Shown here: positions 43,751-55,114 of the stretch, piece by piece
Position numbering within the stretch: position 1 is the stretch's first letter
How the letters are laid out: every line of letters begins with the position of its first letter
Source of the DNA: Owenia fusiformis
Taxonomy: Eukaryota; Annelida; Polychaeta; Sabellida; Oweniidae
Assembly (NCBI GenBank): GCA_903813345.2
Contig: CAIIXF020000006.1
Span: 26,853,936-26,917,935 of the forward strand
DNA: 64,000 bases
Direction of reading: 5' to 3'
The notes under the pieces: generated by a model
Database searches by the model: none
What the model was told of the DNA's origin: nothing
The model's input: only the letters and a program-made list of their open reading frames with translations
Position numbers and translations under genes: made by a program

Positions 43751-43768
43751 TGATGTCAGATGTGGTCT
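43751..43768 (+). promoter_or_regulatory. Primer-binding site
   Basis: TGATGTCAGATGTGGTCT directly abuts the LTR. The TGRTGTCAGA start is typical of Mag-clade elements; the priming tRNA is not determined here. Confidence 0.6.
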
Positions 43769-43799
43769 CACATGAATAAGTAGATCAGAGACAATAACA

Positions 43800-46700
43800 A
43801 TGGCAAGTGGATACTCAAAGATAGTGAAGGAATTAGACTTTTATGGCCCTAATCTCTCAGAAGATTGGAAGAGATGGAGAGAACTTATTGAATTAATGTT
43901 TGATTCTCCTGATGCCACAAAATGGAAAGAGCAAGAGAAAGCCGCTCAAATTCTCCTTCTCATCGGCGAGAAAGGAAGGGACATTTGCAGATCTTGGATT
44001 GCCACTGGAGTACTTTCAGAATCACAAAAGAAGGAGTCTAAAACCCTCCTTGATAAATTTGAGGAATATTGTACGCCCAAGAAAAACAGGTCGATCCAGA
44101 GGAAAATGTTCTATGAATGCTACCAGTCGAAGGATGAGTCTATTGACGAGTTTGTTACAAAACTTAGACTTATTGGCAGAGACTGTAAATTCCCCGATCT
44201 TGATGAGATGATCGCCGACATGATATTGACACATTGCCACTCAACACAAGTCCAAGAGAAGCTACTAAGATACGAGGAGGACCTCACATTAGACCATGCT
44301 CTAAAGATAGCACGCTTATACGAGCAGAGTAACGTCCATAAGAACTCTCTCAATTCCCGCACAGAAAGTGGACATGAGGAAGTCAGTATTGTAAAGAAGT
44401 CGCAGTCACAAAGGTGTGACAACTGTGGACTGATACATAGAGGAGGCACGTGTCCTGCGGCTAATGAGCAGTGTAACGGATGTTTTAAATTCGGGCATTT
44501 TAAAAGATGTTGCCGTAGTGGGAAATCTAGTGAAAAGGACTCTAGACAACGGAGGCAAGGCAAATCTGGAAAACGTAGAAACCCCCGAAAAGTGAACCAG
44601 GTAGAGGAATCAGTATCTTCAGAAGATGAAGTGTACTTGGGATCTGTAACCACTGAAATCCCAGACACCCAGACATCAAAGATAGCCCAGATTCCCGCCA
44701 AAACCCCAGATATACCCAACTCCAAATCCTGGATTATACAACTAAAAACAGGTGGGCACACCCTTACTGCTAAGGTGGACACAGGTGCCCAGGCCAATGT
44801 GATTTCACATGCACTGTTCAAGAGATTGAGACACCCCCCTATGAAAGCTTCTACCACAAGGCTATTTACCTACAACAGGCAGCCCCTGGACGTCATGGGT
44901 GAATGTGATATGCCTTGTAACTTTGAAGGGATAAACTACAAAGTGAAGTTCATAGTAATTAAGGAGAAAGCTGACACTTTAATTAGTCTGCAATCAGCTA
45001 TTCTCTTTGGCTTAGTATCCAGAAGGAACATTTCTACAGTTGGCTCTGACAGCACACTGACCACAGACCAGTTGGTGTCGAATTACAGCTATTTATTTGA
45101 AGGCCTAGGCTGTCTGCCTAGCAAAGTGCACATTACCCTTGAAGAAAATGTCACGCCTGTGGTACACCCCCCTTACAAGGTAGCTGTTCATCAGAGAGAC
45201 AAATTGAAAACTGAATTAGAGCGAATGCAAAAACAAGGAGTAATTGCCAAAGTGGATGAGCCCACTGATTGGGTGAATAATATAGCTTTGGTTGAGAAGA
45301 GCGACAAATCTCTTAGGATATGCCTTGATCCTGCAAACCTCAACAAAGTTATTAAAAGGGAACCGTACCCTACTGCCACAACAGAAGAGATCAGCACAAG
45401 ATTGAAAGGTGCTACGAGGTTTACCAAATTGGATGCGACAACCTCATTTTGGCAACTTGAACTTGATCACGAGAGTTCGTTGCTTACTTGCTTCAACACA
45501 CCCTTTGGACGATATCGATTTACACGTCTGCCATATGGACTAAACATATCTACTGAAAAGTTCCAGATGGAAGTTTGTAAAGTCCTAGAAGGAATAGATG
45601 GCGTTGAAGTCCAAGTGGATGATATATTGATTTCTGGCAAAGATGAAGAACAGCTTAAGCATCGAATGGAAGCAGTGTTCCAAAGAGCAAGTGAGAACAA
45701 CCTCAAGTTTAACAGGAAGAAATGCCAGTTTAATGTGCCATCAGTCACATATGTAGGACATACATGGTCGAGAGATGGACTGAGTATCCCGGATGATCGG
45801 ATAAAAGCGATAGTTGAGATGAAAACCCCTACAGATAAACAATCACTGAGTCGATTCCTTGGCATGGTAAATTATGTTGCCAAGTTCGTACCACGCTTAT
45901 CAGAGCTAAATGCTCCCTTGCGAGAACTACTGAAAGAGGATATTATTTTCGAATGGAATAAGCCACAGATAGAAGCGTATGAGCAGCTGAAAAAGCTTAT
46001 AACCACAGCCCCAGTTCTCAAGTTTTATGACCCCAATAAGCCATCAGTGCTGAATGTAGACTCTTCGAAAGATGGTCTTGGAGCTGTCCTACTACAGGAT
46101 GATATGCCTGTATGCTACGCGTCAAAATCGCTCACCCCTGCCCAACAAAACTACTCCCAAATAGAGAAAGAGATGACGAGTATATGTTTTGGAGCAACTA
46201 AGTTTCACCAATACCTCTATGGTAAGCCCTTTGTCGTGGAAACTGATCACAAGCCCCTGGAGGTGATCGCAAAGAAAGCTCTAAATAAAGCCCCAGCTCG
46301 ATTACAAAGAATGCTTTTACAAATGCAAAAGTACGATGTCACAATCAAGTGGAAACCTGGAAAAGACATGGTTATATCAGACACTCTCAGCAGAGCATGC
46401 GTAGACAGTGACACAGAAAGCTCGAAAATTATCGCTTCTATCATGAATGACATTGATCAACAAGCAGATGGATTACTTCAAGCTTTACCCATGTCTAAAC
46501 CAAAACAGCAAGAGTACAGGAACGCAACCTCAAATGACCCCGTACTGCAACGCATTATGGAATATTGCAGAATTGGATGGCCTGAAAAGACTGATGTACA
46601 TGAGTCAGTCATGCCATATTACACCTTTCATGATGAACTTAGTACAGTTGATGGTCTCGTGTTCAAAGGCCTGAAACTGGTAATTCCCACATCAATGAGA

Positions 46701-46826
46701 GACGAAGTAAAGTCACTTATCCATGAAAACCATATGGGAATCGTTAAAACTAAATCCATAGCAAGAGAGACACTCTATTGGCCCAACATGAATTCCCAGA
46801 TCGAGGATATGATAAAAAAACTGTGA
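43800..46826 (+). CDS. gag-pol: Gag-Pol polyprotein (Gag, protease, RT, RNase H, start of integrase)
   Basis: A 1,008-codon single frame. Residues 1 to about 200 are Gag-like; about 206-240 hold two CCHC knuckles (CDNCGLIHRGGTC and CNGCFKFGHFKRC). The aspartic protease site is VDTGAQANVIS with D327. RT has LDATTSFWQLELD, FNTPFGRYRFTRLPYGL and the catalytic VQVDDIL (D607-D608), where most relatives have Y-x-DD. RNase H starts near VLNVDSSKDGLGAVLLQ and includes ETDHKPLE. The frame ends within the integrase zinc-binding region, just after an A7 run. A single Gag-Pol frame is usual for this clade. Antisense frames here are shadows. Confidence 0.92.
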   Translation: MASGYSKIVKELDFYGPNLSEDWKRWRELIELMFDSPDATKWKEQEKAAQILLLIGEKGRDICRSWIATGVLSESQKKESKTLLDKFEEYCTPKKNRSIQRKMFYECYQSKDESIDEFVTKLRLIGRDCKFPDLDEMIADMILTHCHSTQVQEKLLRYEEDLTLDHALKIARLYEQSNVHKNSLNSRTESGHEEVSIVKKSQSQRCDNCGLIHRGGTCPAANEQCNGCFKFGHFKRCCRSGKSSEKDSRQRRQGKSGKRRNPRKVNQVEESVSSEDEVYLGSVTTEIPDTQTSKIAQIPAKTPDIPNSKSWIIQLKTGGHTLTAKVDTGAQANVISHALFKRLRHPPMKASTTRLFTYNRQPLDVMGECDMPCNFEGINYKVKFIVIKEKADTLISLQSAILFGLVSRRNISTVGSDSTLTTDQLVSNYSYLFEGLGCLPSKVHITLEENVTPVVHPPYKVAVHQRDKLKTELERMQKQGVIAKVDEPTDWVNNIALVEKSDKSLRICLDPANLNKVIKREPYPTATTEEISTRLKGATRFTKLDATTSFWQLELDHESSLLTCFNTPFGRYRFTRLPYGLNISTEKFQMEVCKVLEGIDGVEVQVDDILISGKDEEQLKHRMEAVFQRASENNLKFNRKKCQFNVPSVTYVGHTWSRDGLSIPDDRIKAIVEMKTPTDKQSLSRFLGMVNYVAKFVPRLSELNAPLRELLKEDIIFEWNKPQIEAYEQLKKLITTAPVLKFYDPNKPSVLNVDSSKDGLGAVLLQDDMPVCYASKSLTPAQQNYSQIEKEMTSICFGATKFHQYLYGKPFVVETDHKPLEVIAKKALNKAPARLQRMLLQMQKYDVTIKWKPGKDMVISDTLSRACVDSDTESSKIIASIMNDIDQQADGLLQALPMSKPKQQEYRNATSNDPVLQRIMEYCRIGWPEKTDVHESVMPYYTFHDELSTVDGLVFKGLKLVIPTSMRDEVKSLIHENHMGIVKTKSIARETLYWPNMNSQIEDMIKKL

Positions 46827-47616
46827 CATTTGCAAAACCCACAGAAATGCCAATCAAAGAGAACCTATGATTCCACATGAGGTTCCTATGCGCCCCTGGG
46901 AAAAGATAGGTGTTGACCTATTCTCACATAACAACAAGGATTACCTAATTGGAGTAGACTACTACAGCAAGTACCCTGAGCTGTACTCACTCACCAGCAC
47001 CAAGGCAAAACCCATCATAAATTGCCTAAAAGCCTCGTTCAGCAGAAATGGTATTCCCCAAACAGTATTCAGTGACAATGGTCCACCATTTCAATCATCA
47101 GAATATGTGAAATTCAGCGAAGACTACAACTTCGACATTGCTACATCAAGCCCGAATCTAGCAAATAGCAATGGCCAAATTGAAAGGACAATTCAGACTG
47201 TAAAAAATATTATCAGAAAATCAGATGATATTTTCACAGCCATGCTGAATTTGAGAAACACCCCAATTGATGCGAAGATCAACAAATCCCCAGCAGAATT
47301 ACTTATGGGTAGAAAACTGCGATCTAAAATACCTACCAGTGATGTTCTACTGAATCCCCAAAGCCCAGATCCCAACGTTCGCACAAAACTTCAGCAGAAA
47401 AAGCAGATGGAGAAGAGAAAGTATGACCTCCGCGCTCGTCCCCTTGCCCCTCTTCAACCTAATACCCCTGTCAAAGTCCGTGAGAAAAGGAACAATAAAT
47501 ACATCTGGAGAAATGCAAAAGTGACTGAGAAACTAGATTCGCCCAGATCATATCTAGTTGAAACCCCAGATGGAGGACAACTTAGAAGGAATAGGAGACA
47601 TTTAATTCCAGCATAA
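46827..47616 (+). pseudogene. Integrase remainder, separated by a +1 frameshift
   Basis: The zinc-binding cysteines of integrase continue in the next frame immediately after the stop at 46824-46826, and the catalytic core follows (frame open from 46867). DLFSHNNKDYLIGVDYYSKY, FSDNGPPF and SNGQIER mark the DDE triad. The end RNRRHLIPA resembles the GPY/F-type tail. The two frames differ by one base beside an A7 run at about 46814-46820, consistent with a one-base insertion there. A programmed shift is less likely because canonical -1 slippage would enter the wrong frame. Confidence 0.85.
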
Positions 47617-47961
47617 AATGTGTGAAATGACTGTCAAAAAAATATAGTGTAGACCCAAGACTGGAAGTGAAATGGAAATATCCATATTTGCAATGAAGGT
47701 CAAGGATAGACCAAATTAGCATATCAAAATAAACATTGTAGTAAGACTGTAGTAAACTCTTAGGTCAAGAACCTCATTAGCATGTAGTACAAACATATGC
47801 ACTGGACATTTTATCAATGAATACTAAAGTTCATGAGACAGGTCAGATAGTTCAAATTACATGGCTAGTAAAGTTTAAATGAGCTCCCTTGCAAAATATT
47901 CAGAATTAGTAATGATCATATTTCAATGAGATGACTGTTAAAGTTTAATTTGTTTTTAAAC
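47617..47961 (+). other. Noncoding 3' region of the retrotransposon
   Basis: About 345 bp between the integrase stop and the purine tract. No env-like frame. Confidence 0.6.
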
Positions 47962-47975
47962 TAAAAGAAGGGAGA
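47962..47975 (+). promoter_or_regulatory. Polypurine tract
   Basis: AAAAGAAGGGAGA-type purine run directly before the 3' LTR start TGTTATG; it would prime plus-strand synthesis. Confidence 0.75.
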
Positions 47976-48146
47976 TGTTATGTATCTGGTTTCAGTACTG
48001 GTCATTAAGATATCTGATACCCTTAACTGAGATTACCATGCTTATAGCAGACACTTGTAAGTCTGGCTTCCTACTAGAAACACATTAACTATGTAGTTCT
48101 TATATTATGTTTGATGTATAATAAAGTCTTGATACAAAACACAACA
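47976..48146 (+). repeat. 3' LTR
   Basis: 171 bp, same sequence as the 5' LTR, followed by the target duplication GTGGG. Confidence 0.93.
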
Positions 48147-50075
48147 GTGGGTTAGTGTGGTCAAAAGTGTTCTTGCCTGGGTGGGTTAGTGTGATTTAAT
48201 TAGTTGGTGTCTTTTAGGGTTAGTGAGATCGAAGTGTTGGTGCCTGTGAGGGTAAGTATGGTTAAATGTGCTGCTGTCTGAGTGGGTTAATGTGGTGAAA
48301 TGTGTAAGTGTCAGTATGGGTTAGTGTAGTCCAATGTATTGGTGTCTATGTGGGTTAGTGTGGTGAAAAGTGCCTGTGTCTGTGTGGGTTAGTGTGGACA
48401 AATGTGTTGGTGACTGTGTGGGTTAGTGTGGCTAAATATGTTGATGTCTCAGTGGGTTTATGGTGAAATGTGCTGTCTGGGCTAGTGTGATGAAATGTGT
48501 TGGTGTCTGTGTAGGCTATTATGGTAAAATTTGTTACTGTCTATGTATGCTAATGTGTTGAAAAATGTCTGTGTCTGTGTGGGTTAGTGTGGATAAATGT
48601 GTTGGTGACTGTGTGGATTAGTGTGGTTAAATGTGTTGTGTTGGTATCTATGTGTGTTAGTTGGATTAAATGTGTTGGTTTTTGAGTGGTTAAAAATGTT
48701 GGTATCTGTGTGGGTTACTGTGTTTAAATGAGTTGGTGTCTGTGTGGGTTAGTGTGGTGAGATGCTTTAGTGTCTGTGTTGCGTGTTTAAAAGTGCTGAT
48801 ATCTGTGTGTTTTAGTGTAGTTAAGTGTGAAAGTGTGGCTAAATGTGTTGGTGTGCGTGTGGCTGTGTGGTGGAAAGTATTGGTGTATGTGTTGCTTAAT
48901 GTGTTTAAATGTGTTGATATCTGTGTAGGTTGGTGTGGTGAAATGTTTTAGTGTCTGTGTTGTGTGGTTAAAAATGCTGATATCTGTGTGTTTTAGTGTA
49001 GTTAAATGTGTTGGTGTTTGTGTGGCTTAGTGTGGTGGAAAGTATTGGTGTATGTGTGGCTAAATGTGTTTAAATGTGTTGATATCTGTGTAGGTTGGTG
49101 TGGTGAAATGTTTTAGTGTCTGTGTTGTGTGGTTAAAAATGCTGATATCTGTGTGTTTTAGTGTAGTTAAATGTGTTGGTGTTTGTGTGGCTTAGTGTGG
49201 TGGAAAGTATTGGTGTATGTGTGGCTTAATGTGTTTAAATGTGCTGATATTTGTGTAGGTTAGTGTGGTGAAATGCTTTAGTGTCTGTGTTGTGTGGTTA
49301 AAAGTGCTGATATCTGTGTGTTTTAGTGTAATTGAATGTGAAAGTGTGGCTAAATGTGTTGGTGTTTGTGTGGCTTAGTGTGGTGAAAAGTGTTGGTATC
49401 TGTGTGGGTTACTGTTTTTAAATGAGTTGGTGTCTGTGTGTGTTAGTAAGGTTAAATGTCTCGATATCTGTGTAGGTTAGTGTGGTGAAATACTTTAGTG
49501 CCTGTGTTGTGTGGTTAAAAGTGCTGATATCTCTGTGTTTTAGTGTAGTTAAATGTGAAAGTGTGGTTAAATGTGTTGGTGTTTGTGTGTTTTAGTGTAG
49601 TTAAATGTGTTGGTGTTTGTGTGGCTTAGTGTGGTGGAAAGTATTGGTGTATGTGTGGCTTAATGTGGTTAATGAGTTGGTGTCTGTGTCAGTTAGTGTG
49701 GTTAAAAGTGTTTATGTCTGGGTGGGTTAGTGTTGTTAAATGAGTTGGTGTCTGTGTGTGTTAGTAAGGTTAAATGTCTCGATATCTGTGTAGGTTAGTG
49801 TGGTGAAATACTTTAGTGCCTGTGTTGTGTGGTTAAAAGTGCTGATATCTCTGTGTTTTAGTGTAGTTAAATGTGAAAGTGTGGTTAAATGTGTTGGTGT
49901 TTGTGTGTTTTAGTGTAGTTAAATGTGTTGGTGTTTGTGTGGCTTAGTGTGGTGGAAAGTATTGGTGTATGTGTGGCTTAATGTGGTTAATGAGTTGGTG
50001 TCTGTGTCAGTTAGTGTGGTTAAAAGTGTTTATGTCTGGGTGGGTTAGTGTTGTTAAATGTGTTGGTGGGCTGGT
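48147..50075. repeat. GT-rich satellite, right part, with higher-order duplications
   Basis: The same 33-37-bp unit family as at 43240-43579. Within it, longer blocks repeat: one of about 170-190 bp around 48780-49250 (GTGCTGATATCTGTGTGTTTTAGTG...), and one of about 316 bp at about 49420-49730 and 49738-50050 that looks almost identical. Open frames inside are repeat artefacts. Confidence 0.85.
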
Positions 50076-51247
50076 GTGTAGGTAGTTTGATGTTATGTCA
50101 GTGTGCAAATACATCAGTAGCATGTATAATAGACTCAGAAGCCCTTGCTCCTTATAGCATTGCAATGAATAGTGTGGGCCGGGTAAACATGATGAAGAGA
50201 ATTGTACTGGTGAAAATGGCCCTTCAAATCGGATTTTACTTGATAAATTTCATTAAAGAGGGGTCTCAATGACTCAATGACTAGATAGGATCCTCATTCA
50301 TTCATAAAGGCCATCATATTGTCAAAAACATATGCACATATGACTTCAAGGACGTTGCACCGAGAAGTTAACTGAGACACAATTGATAAAGATTCTTGCT
50401 GCAAATTAACTCCAGGTTCCCCATGCTTAAAGAGTCACTATGTCAATATACAATAATCAAAAGATCTTGATGAAAATTGACATGAAAAGAAGGAATCCTG
50501 AATTGTGGGGTGATGATATCCGGACACAAGAATGGATCAATTGCAGATTAAATTGAAATCTACAATTGAGTAGGTGAATCAGATCTTATCAAAGGATGAG
50601 TTTCCCATCAATGAAATGATACGGAAATCATGCTTTTTTCTCCATGGTACTAAAGAGGAGTGTAATTTGAGTGAAATTATGTCAAACACGTATTGAATTA
50701 TGATTCAAGATCATTTAAGTACAAGCATGACAATCATTCATGCAAATGAAATTCTAGAATATGAAGAAAAAAATGAAAGCACGATGTGCGTGGGATTCTC
50801 AATCTCATACAGATTATCTCAAGTTTCTTTGAAGTTATGGTATTTCTTACAAACAATTGAACTCAGTACATGCAAAATTTTTGTTCAGTTTTCGCATACG
50901 TGCGGTCCTGCACAAAAATGATAACAAGACTTTTGAATTAAAAAGGAATATCCTGTTTACATTAATCTCGTGACATCAGAATTTCTTTAATTAATTCATT
51001 TTATGTTTTGAGACAAACAGGAGAACTAAAAAGAAAATCATCCAAGAAGAATATTATTATTAAAGATAGGTGAAGTATTATACATATCTAAAAGTAATGT
51101 GAAAAAATAATTATATCAATAAATTTTACTTCATTCTCCATTACAGTAATAATTAATTAGATAAGTGCAATGTAAACTGAACAGTGTCAGGTAAAATTCA
51201 ATTTGAACATTTGCAACAAACATGTGCCTGTTTGAATATAATATGCA
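50076..51247. other. Intergenic region, no gene seen
   Basis: AT-rich. The frames at 50048-50272 and 50700-50921 have no recognisable content. Confidence 0.35.
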
Positions 51248-51441
51248 GTGATCTCCCCAAAATTGTTCCGCAGGTGGGTACAAAATTTTTTCACAATTCA
51301 GACCAATATTGGTCAAAATATGCCAATTTTTCATGATTTTTCTCACTTTCAAGTGGGTGCATATGAATTTTCAGGAGGGCCTATTTTCAAAATCTCAGGT
51401 GGGTGCTGCGCCCACTTGCTTTAATGCTGGGGCGATTACTG
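51248..51441. mobile_element. 194-bp MITE with CAGTGATCTCCCCA ends
   Basis: The ends CAGTGATCTCCCCA and TGGGGCGATTACTG are inverted repeats. The interior contains CTTTCAAGTGGGTGCATATG and AATCTCAGGTGGGTGCTGCGCCCACTTGC. Flanks ATAATATG and AATATATG could be a decayed 8-bp target duplication, which would fit hAT. Partial copies lie at about 53545-53650 (inverted) and 62840-62932. Confidence 0.6.
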
Positions 51442-53107
51442 AATATATGGATGGAGTGCTGTTTGGGATAAGGGAGACTTACATAAATGTTACATTATAA
51501 TGATCATTATTTGCAAATGTGATTTGTCTATCCATTTTAGCACTCTATTTAAACCAAAATTCTTTTTAGAAGCACTGGACTTAAAATACTTCCCGGTCTA
51601 TTTTAATGCCAAACTACAGCTAAATATATTTTTAGAATTTACTCAACTAAAAACAATATCTATCTCACTTAGGTCAGCCTCACCAAGGACTGATTAATCT
51701 GCCGTATACTATCTAACTCTGAAGATAATTTTGTTGAAATATAACTTTAGGTACTTCACTGAATCAATATTCCAGAACTCGCATATTAATACAATTTTTG
51801 ATTTTTCTCATTAATGTAATTTTCAACAGACAAAAACAATCTAATGGGATATTATTCGGGGTGTAAACCATTTTGCTCAAATCCATATTGAGGGGATATT
51901 TGAGCTGATATTAATGCAATCATATCAACGAGGGGACAAAATGATGCCTCTTACGATTCAGGAAATTGGACTAGAATATCACAGATAGTGTTTGCCAATA
52001 GTAATATTTTTCTATAAATTTAAGTAATGTATTCCCATTGAAATAGACTTCTGAAGTGTTAATGAAATTCCTAAGCAGAACAAAAATCTACAAATAAAAC
52101 AACGAACTTAAAAAATTCCACATTCATTATAACTGCTTTGTGTAATTTTGCCTCATGGAAATCTTTTAATACGTTGATTGGAGAATCAATGTACCCCACA
52201 ATTAACTACGACATGATGGGTGTGGAATTTTTCTTGACAATAATAAAATGTAAATAATTTTGTTATAATCACACAGATAAATGGAATGCATTTCAATTTG
52301 ATGGTTTGCAGAGTTGCAGAGACTATACTGAGAGACTACACTGAGAGACTACACTGAGTCTCTAAAATGTTTTGATAGAATTGTATCAACTTAAGGGGAA
52401 AACTGTGAAATTTATTAATTTATTTTAACTTACACTACCTACATGTACCTACTATATAAGGATATATCATTTTTGCTTTGGCCATTAGGTAATCATTGAA
52501 ATGGGTTGAGTCATTTAAGGCTATCTTTGTAAAAAGGAAGAAGGAACAGCTGAGAAAAGCCGAGTAATCTGTTGAAAATATCTGAATCACTGATACCAGT
52601 TAAAATAATCTGGTTTTACCAATATTTCTAGAAAGTGCCAAATAACCTGATTTTTAACAGTCATATATGAAACATTGAACATAACTGTGATATCAGATCT
52701 GGGAATCATAAAGTACATTTTGAGCAATTTCTTATTTCTCATCTGGTCTAGCATTTTGTGTAATACATAATACACACGGGTACTTCAGTTAAATGAAGTT
52801 TTCCTCTAATTTATCTAGAGGATGGCCCCAGGGCTCAGGAGTTATTTTAACTCTAGTTCTTGGGCCTAAAAGCCCTTGTGGGTGTCACGCACTTAGTACA
52901 ATTTGTCTGCAGTCAGCTAGTGTAGTCAACTAGAACAGTTAAAAAGTGCAGTCAATTAGGGAAACTATTGGGAGAATATTTCAGATGAACAGACCATGTA
53001 CAGGAGCTGCAATTCATTTCATGAAAATGTTGAAATGTACATTGGCGCTATATGAAAAATGGTACTCTTTTTCAATTCTCAGACTGAATTTGGATACTTT
53101 TGTATTG
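51442..53107. other. Intergenic region
   Basis: Contains a three-unit 16-bp repeat GAGACTACACTGAGA at 52318-52363. No gene supported. Confidence 0.4.
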
Positions 53108-53240
53108 TTGAAATGTTTGTTCACTACAGAGAGAGAGTAATTTATACAGAAGTCAGTACAGTATGTATGAAGGAAGGGTGTCTACTAGAATCAGGAGTTT
53201 ACTAAAAAGATGTGTTCACTAAGATAGGATTTACTGTATT
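53108..53240 (+). repeat. Interspersed repeat with GTTCACTACAGAGAG, copy 1
   Basis: GTTCACTACAGAGAG...TTTATACAGAA-TCAGT, then AGTATGT-TGA-GGA and GTTCACTAAGA-AGG-TTTACTGT, occur in the same order at 61335-61460 and partly at 62250-62325. Confidence 0.55.
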
Positions 53241-53544
53241 CTTAGATGTTAATTTGAGATTGTAAAGGACATTTCGTCATGTACATTAAAATAATTAATT
53301 TTCTGCTCTGTTTTTTTGCCACTTTAATGTGCGTCATATTTCATGAGAAGCTGGAGGAGATGTATCGTGATGAACCATGGTATCTCATTTTTTCTCAGTC
53401 CTGAGATATTGATAGGGAAAAATGTAATGAGTACCAGAATAAAGGAGGTGAAACTTTTCTATAACTAACTAGAAGAACTATTTGATGGACAGTCGTGGAA
53501 TCTTAGGTTTCCTCTGGAGTAAAGTATGTGGGTGTTAGCATTAC

Positions 53545-53650
53545 AGTATACATGTATAAAAGCTAGTGGGCGCTGTGCCATCTTGAGATTTTAAGACATG
53601 TACCCACCTGAGGATCCATTTGCACCCACTTACAAATGAAAATAAAAAAT
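53545..53650 (-). mobile_element. Inverted partial copy of the CAGTGATCTCCCCA MITE
   Basis: On the - strand, AAGTGGGTGCAAATGGATCC, CTCAGGTGGGTACATG, AAAATCTCAAGATGGCACAGC and GCCCACTAGCTTTTAT follow the interior of 51248-51441. Confidence 0.5.
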
Positions 53651-55114
53651 AATGAAAAATAGGCACATATCTATATGTATACATGTATATTTCCTTTGAT
53701 TATACATTTGTAGTGCATTACACAGAATTAATACATTATTATGACCATTAAACAAATCAACAAACAATATTATCTCTTAGTTTATTATAATGGGTGTACC
53801 AAATGTTTGTCCCAAAATAAGACAGGAATAAATCTTATAGTAGCTTATTTACTTAAACATTTGAAATTTTAGATGACATGGCTTAAATTATTTCTATTAT
53901 GATCAATGCAGAGCTGAATTCCAAATATGAAAAATTGATGATGGTAATAAAACAAGATTTCTCTAAAATTAAATTGAGTTACCTGGTGAAACTAATATAC
54001 ATATTTATGATACTTGAATTTTTTGTCACGTGAGCAGATTTAAAAAATACCCCTTCACCACTCAAAAAGTTATTTGTTTGTCTCAGTACAACATGAAAAA
54101 TGGGTCATAGTAATAAAATAAGCTTTTCTCTAAAACTCATTAGAGTTACCCAATGTAACTTTCAGATGTTTATTTCAATAAAATTGTCAGTCAGTTTATT
54201 AAATTTCAATAACATTCCTTCATTACCTCCAAAATTATTCCATGCTTGTCTCAGTACAATTTTTTTAGGACACCCTGTACATATGTATTATAGGGAATAT
54301 AAATAATGGGTTGGTTGATACAGCACTTTTTAGACCCTTCTCTTAATATTTCCAGGCTTTCTTTGCTTCACATGACCTTTGTAAAGTCGATATATCTTAC
54401 AAATAACTTAAAAAAACAGGATATATACCTAACACAAAATACATTTTGTTATTTGTTTTTCCTATTTAGGCCAAAATTTCTTAATACCTCCAGGTGCTAG
54501 ACATATAAATATATTTCAATGACATTTGCAGGTCTTTAGGAACATTGGAATAAGATAAGAGATAATGCATAGATATGAAACAAGAATAAACAACTAGATT
54601 ATAATAATAAAAAAGCTTTCAAATTATTATATTGAAACTTTATTCATGATTATATTTCATTTGCATTCAATTTCATTGATGTGATACTGTACATCTCCAT
54701 GTATCGTAATACACACTTCAAAATTGCTATAACGTACTATGTATATCTGATTTCATTGCTAATTTTGATATGCTTTACGCATTTATTTTTTATTTGACTT
54801 CCTGTTGTTGTCATTTTTAGTAATGGATATTAGATTTTATTTTTTTTATTTCCACTTGGACAAATGAGTCTCAAAATTGTGAATTAACATCATCAAGTTA
54901 AACTTTTGAAATCCTTGTTTCAATAACTTCAAAAATACAAAGACCTCGATGATTTTCTCTCTTTGAGTCCTTATCATGAAATGGCTGGTTTTCAGAGTAT
55001 GCACATTTTGATGATATTCTACTATAAAAGATGTTGAGGAAACAATCTCCAAAAATCAAGCCATTGTTGTACTATAACAATCTTGATTCTATTTTGTGGA
55101 AAAATATGAGAGAT
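53651..55114. other. Intergenic region, no gene seen
   Basis: AT-rich. A diverged direct duplication is visible near 53.94-54.30 kb (TGGTAATAAAACAAG-TTTCTCTAAAA and TAGTAATAAAATAAGCTTTTCTCTAAAA). Confidence 0.35.

Larger units (their letters stand above)
43580..48146 (+). mobile_element. Ty3/gypsy LTR retrotransposon (Mag-like), 4,567 bp
   Basis: Two 171-bp LTRs (43580-43750 and 47976-48146) read identically, begin TGTTATG and end CAACA. The 5-bp target duplication GTGGG flanks them (43575-43579 and 48147-48151). A primer-binding-like TGATGTCAGATGTGG follows the left LTR and a purine tract precedes the right one. Domain order is Gag, zinc knuckles, protease, RT, RNase H, integrase. No env and no chromodomain. 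Identical LTRs imply recent insertion. One frameshift splits the integrase from the rest, so this copy is probably not autonomous unless the shift is a sequence error. Confidence 0.93.

Noticed and set aside
43900-46674. Several antisense or out-of-frame open frames of 68-245 codons
   Set aside because: Shadows of the retrotransposon polyprotein; no independent motifs.
46810-46830. Programmed -1 frameshift at the A-rich site
   Set aside because: The downstream integrase frame is +1 relative to the polyprotein, so -1 slippage would not reach it; a one-base insertion explains it more simply.
43240-50075. Telomeric repeat (GGGTTA motifs)
   Set aside because: The unit is 33-37 bp with GGGTTAGTGTGG, not a short telomeric hexamer array.
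48733-50272. Valine- and cysteine-rich open frames
   Set aside because: Generated by GT-rich satellite repeats; composition only.
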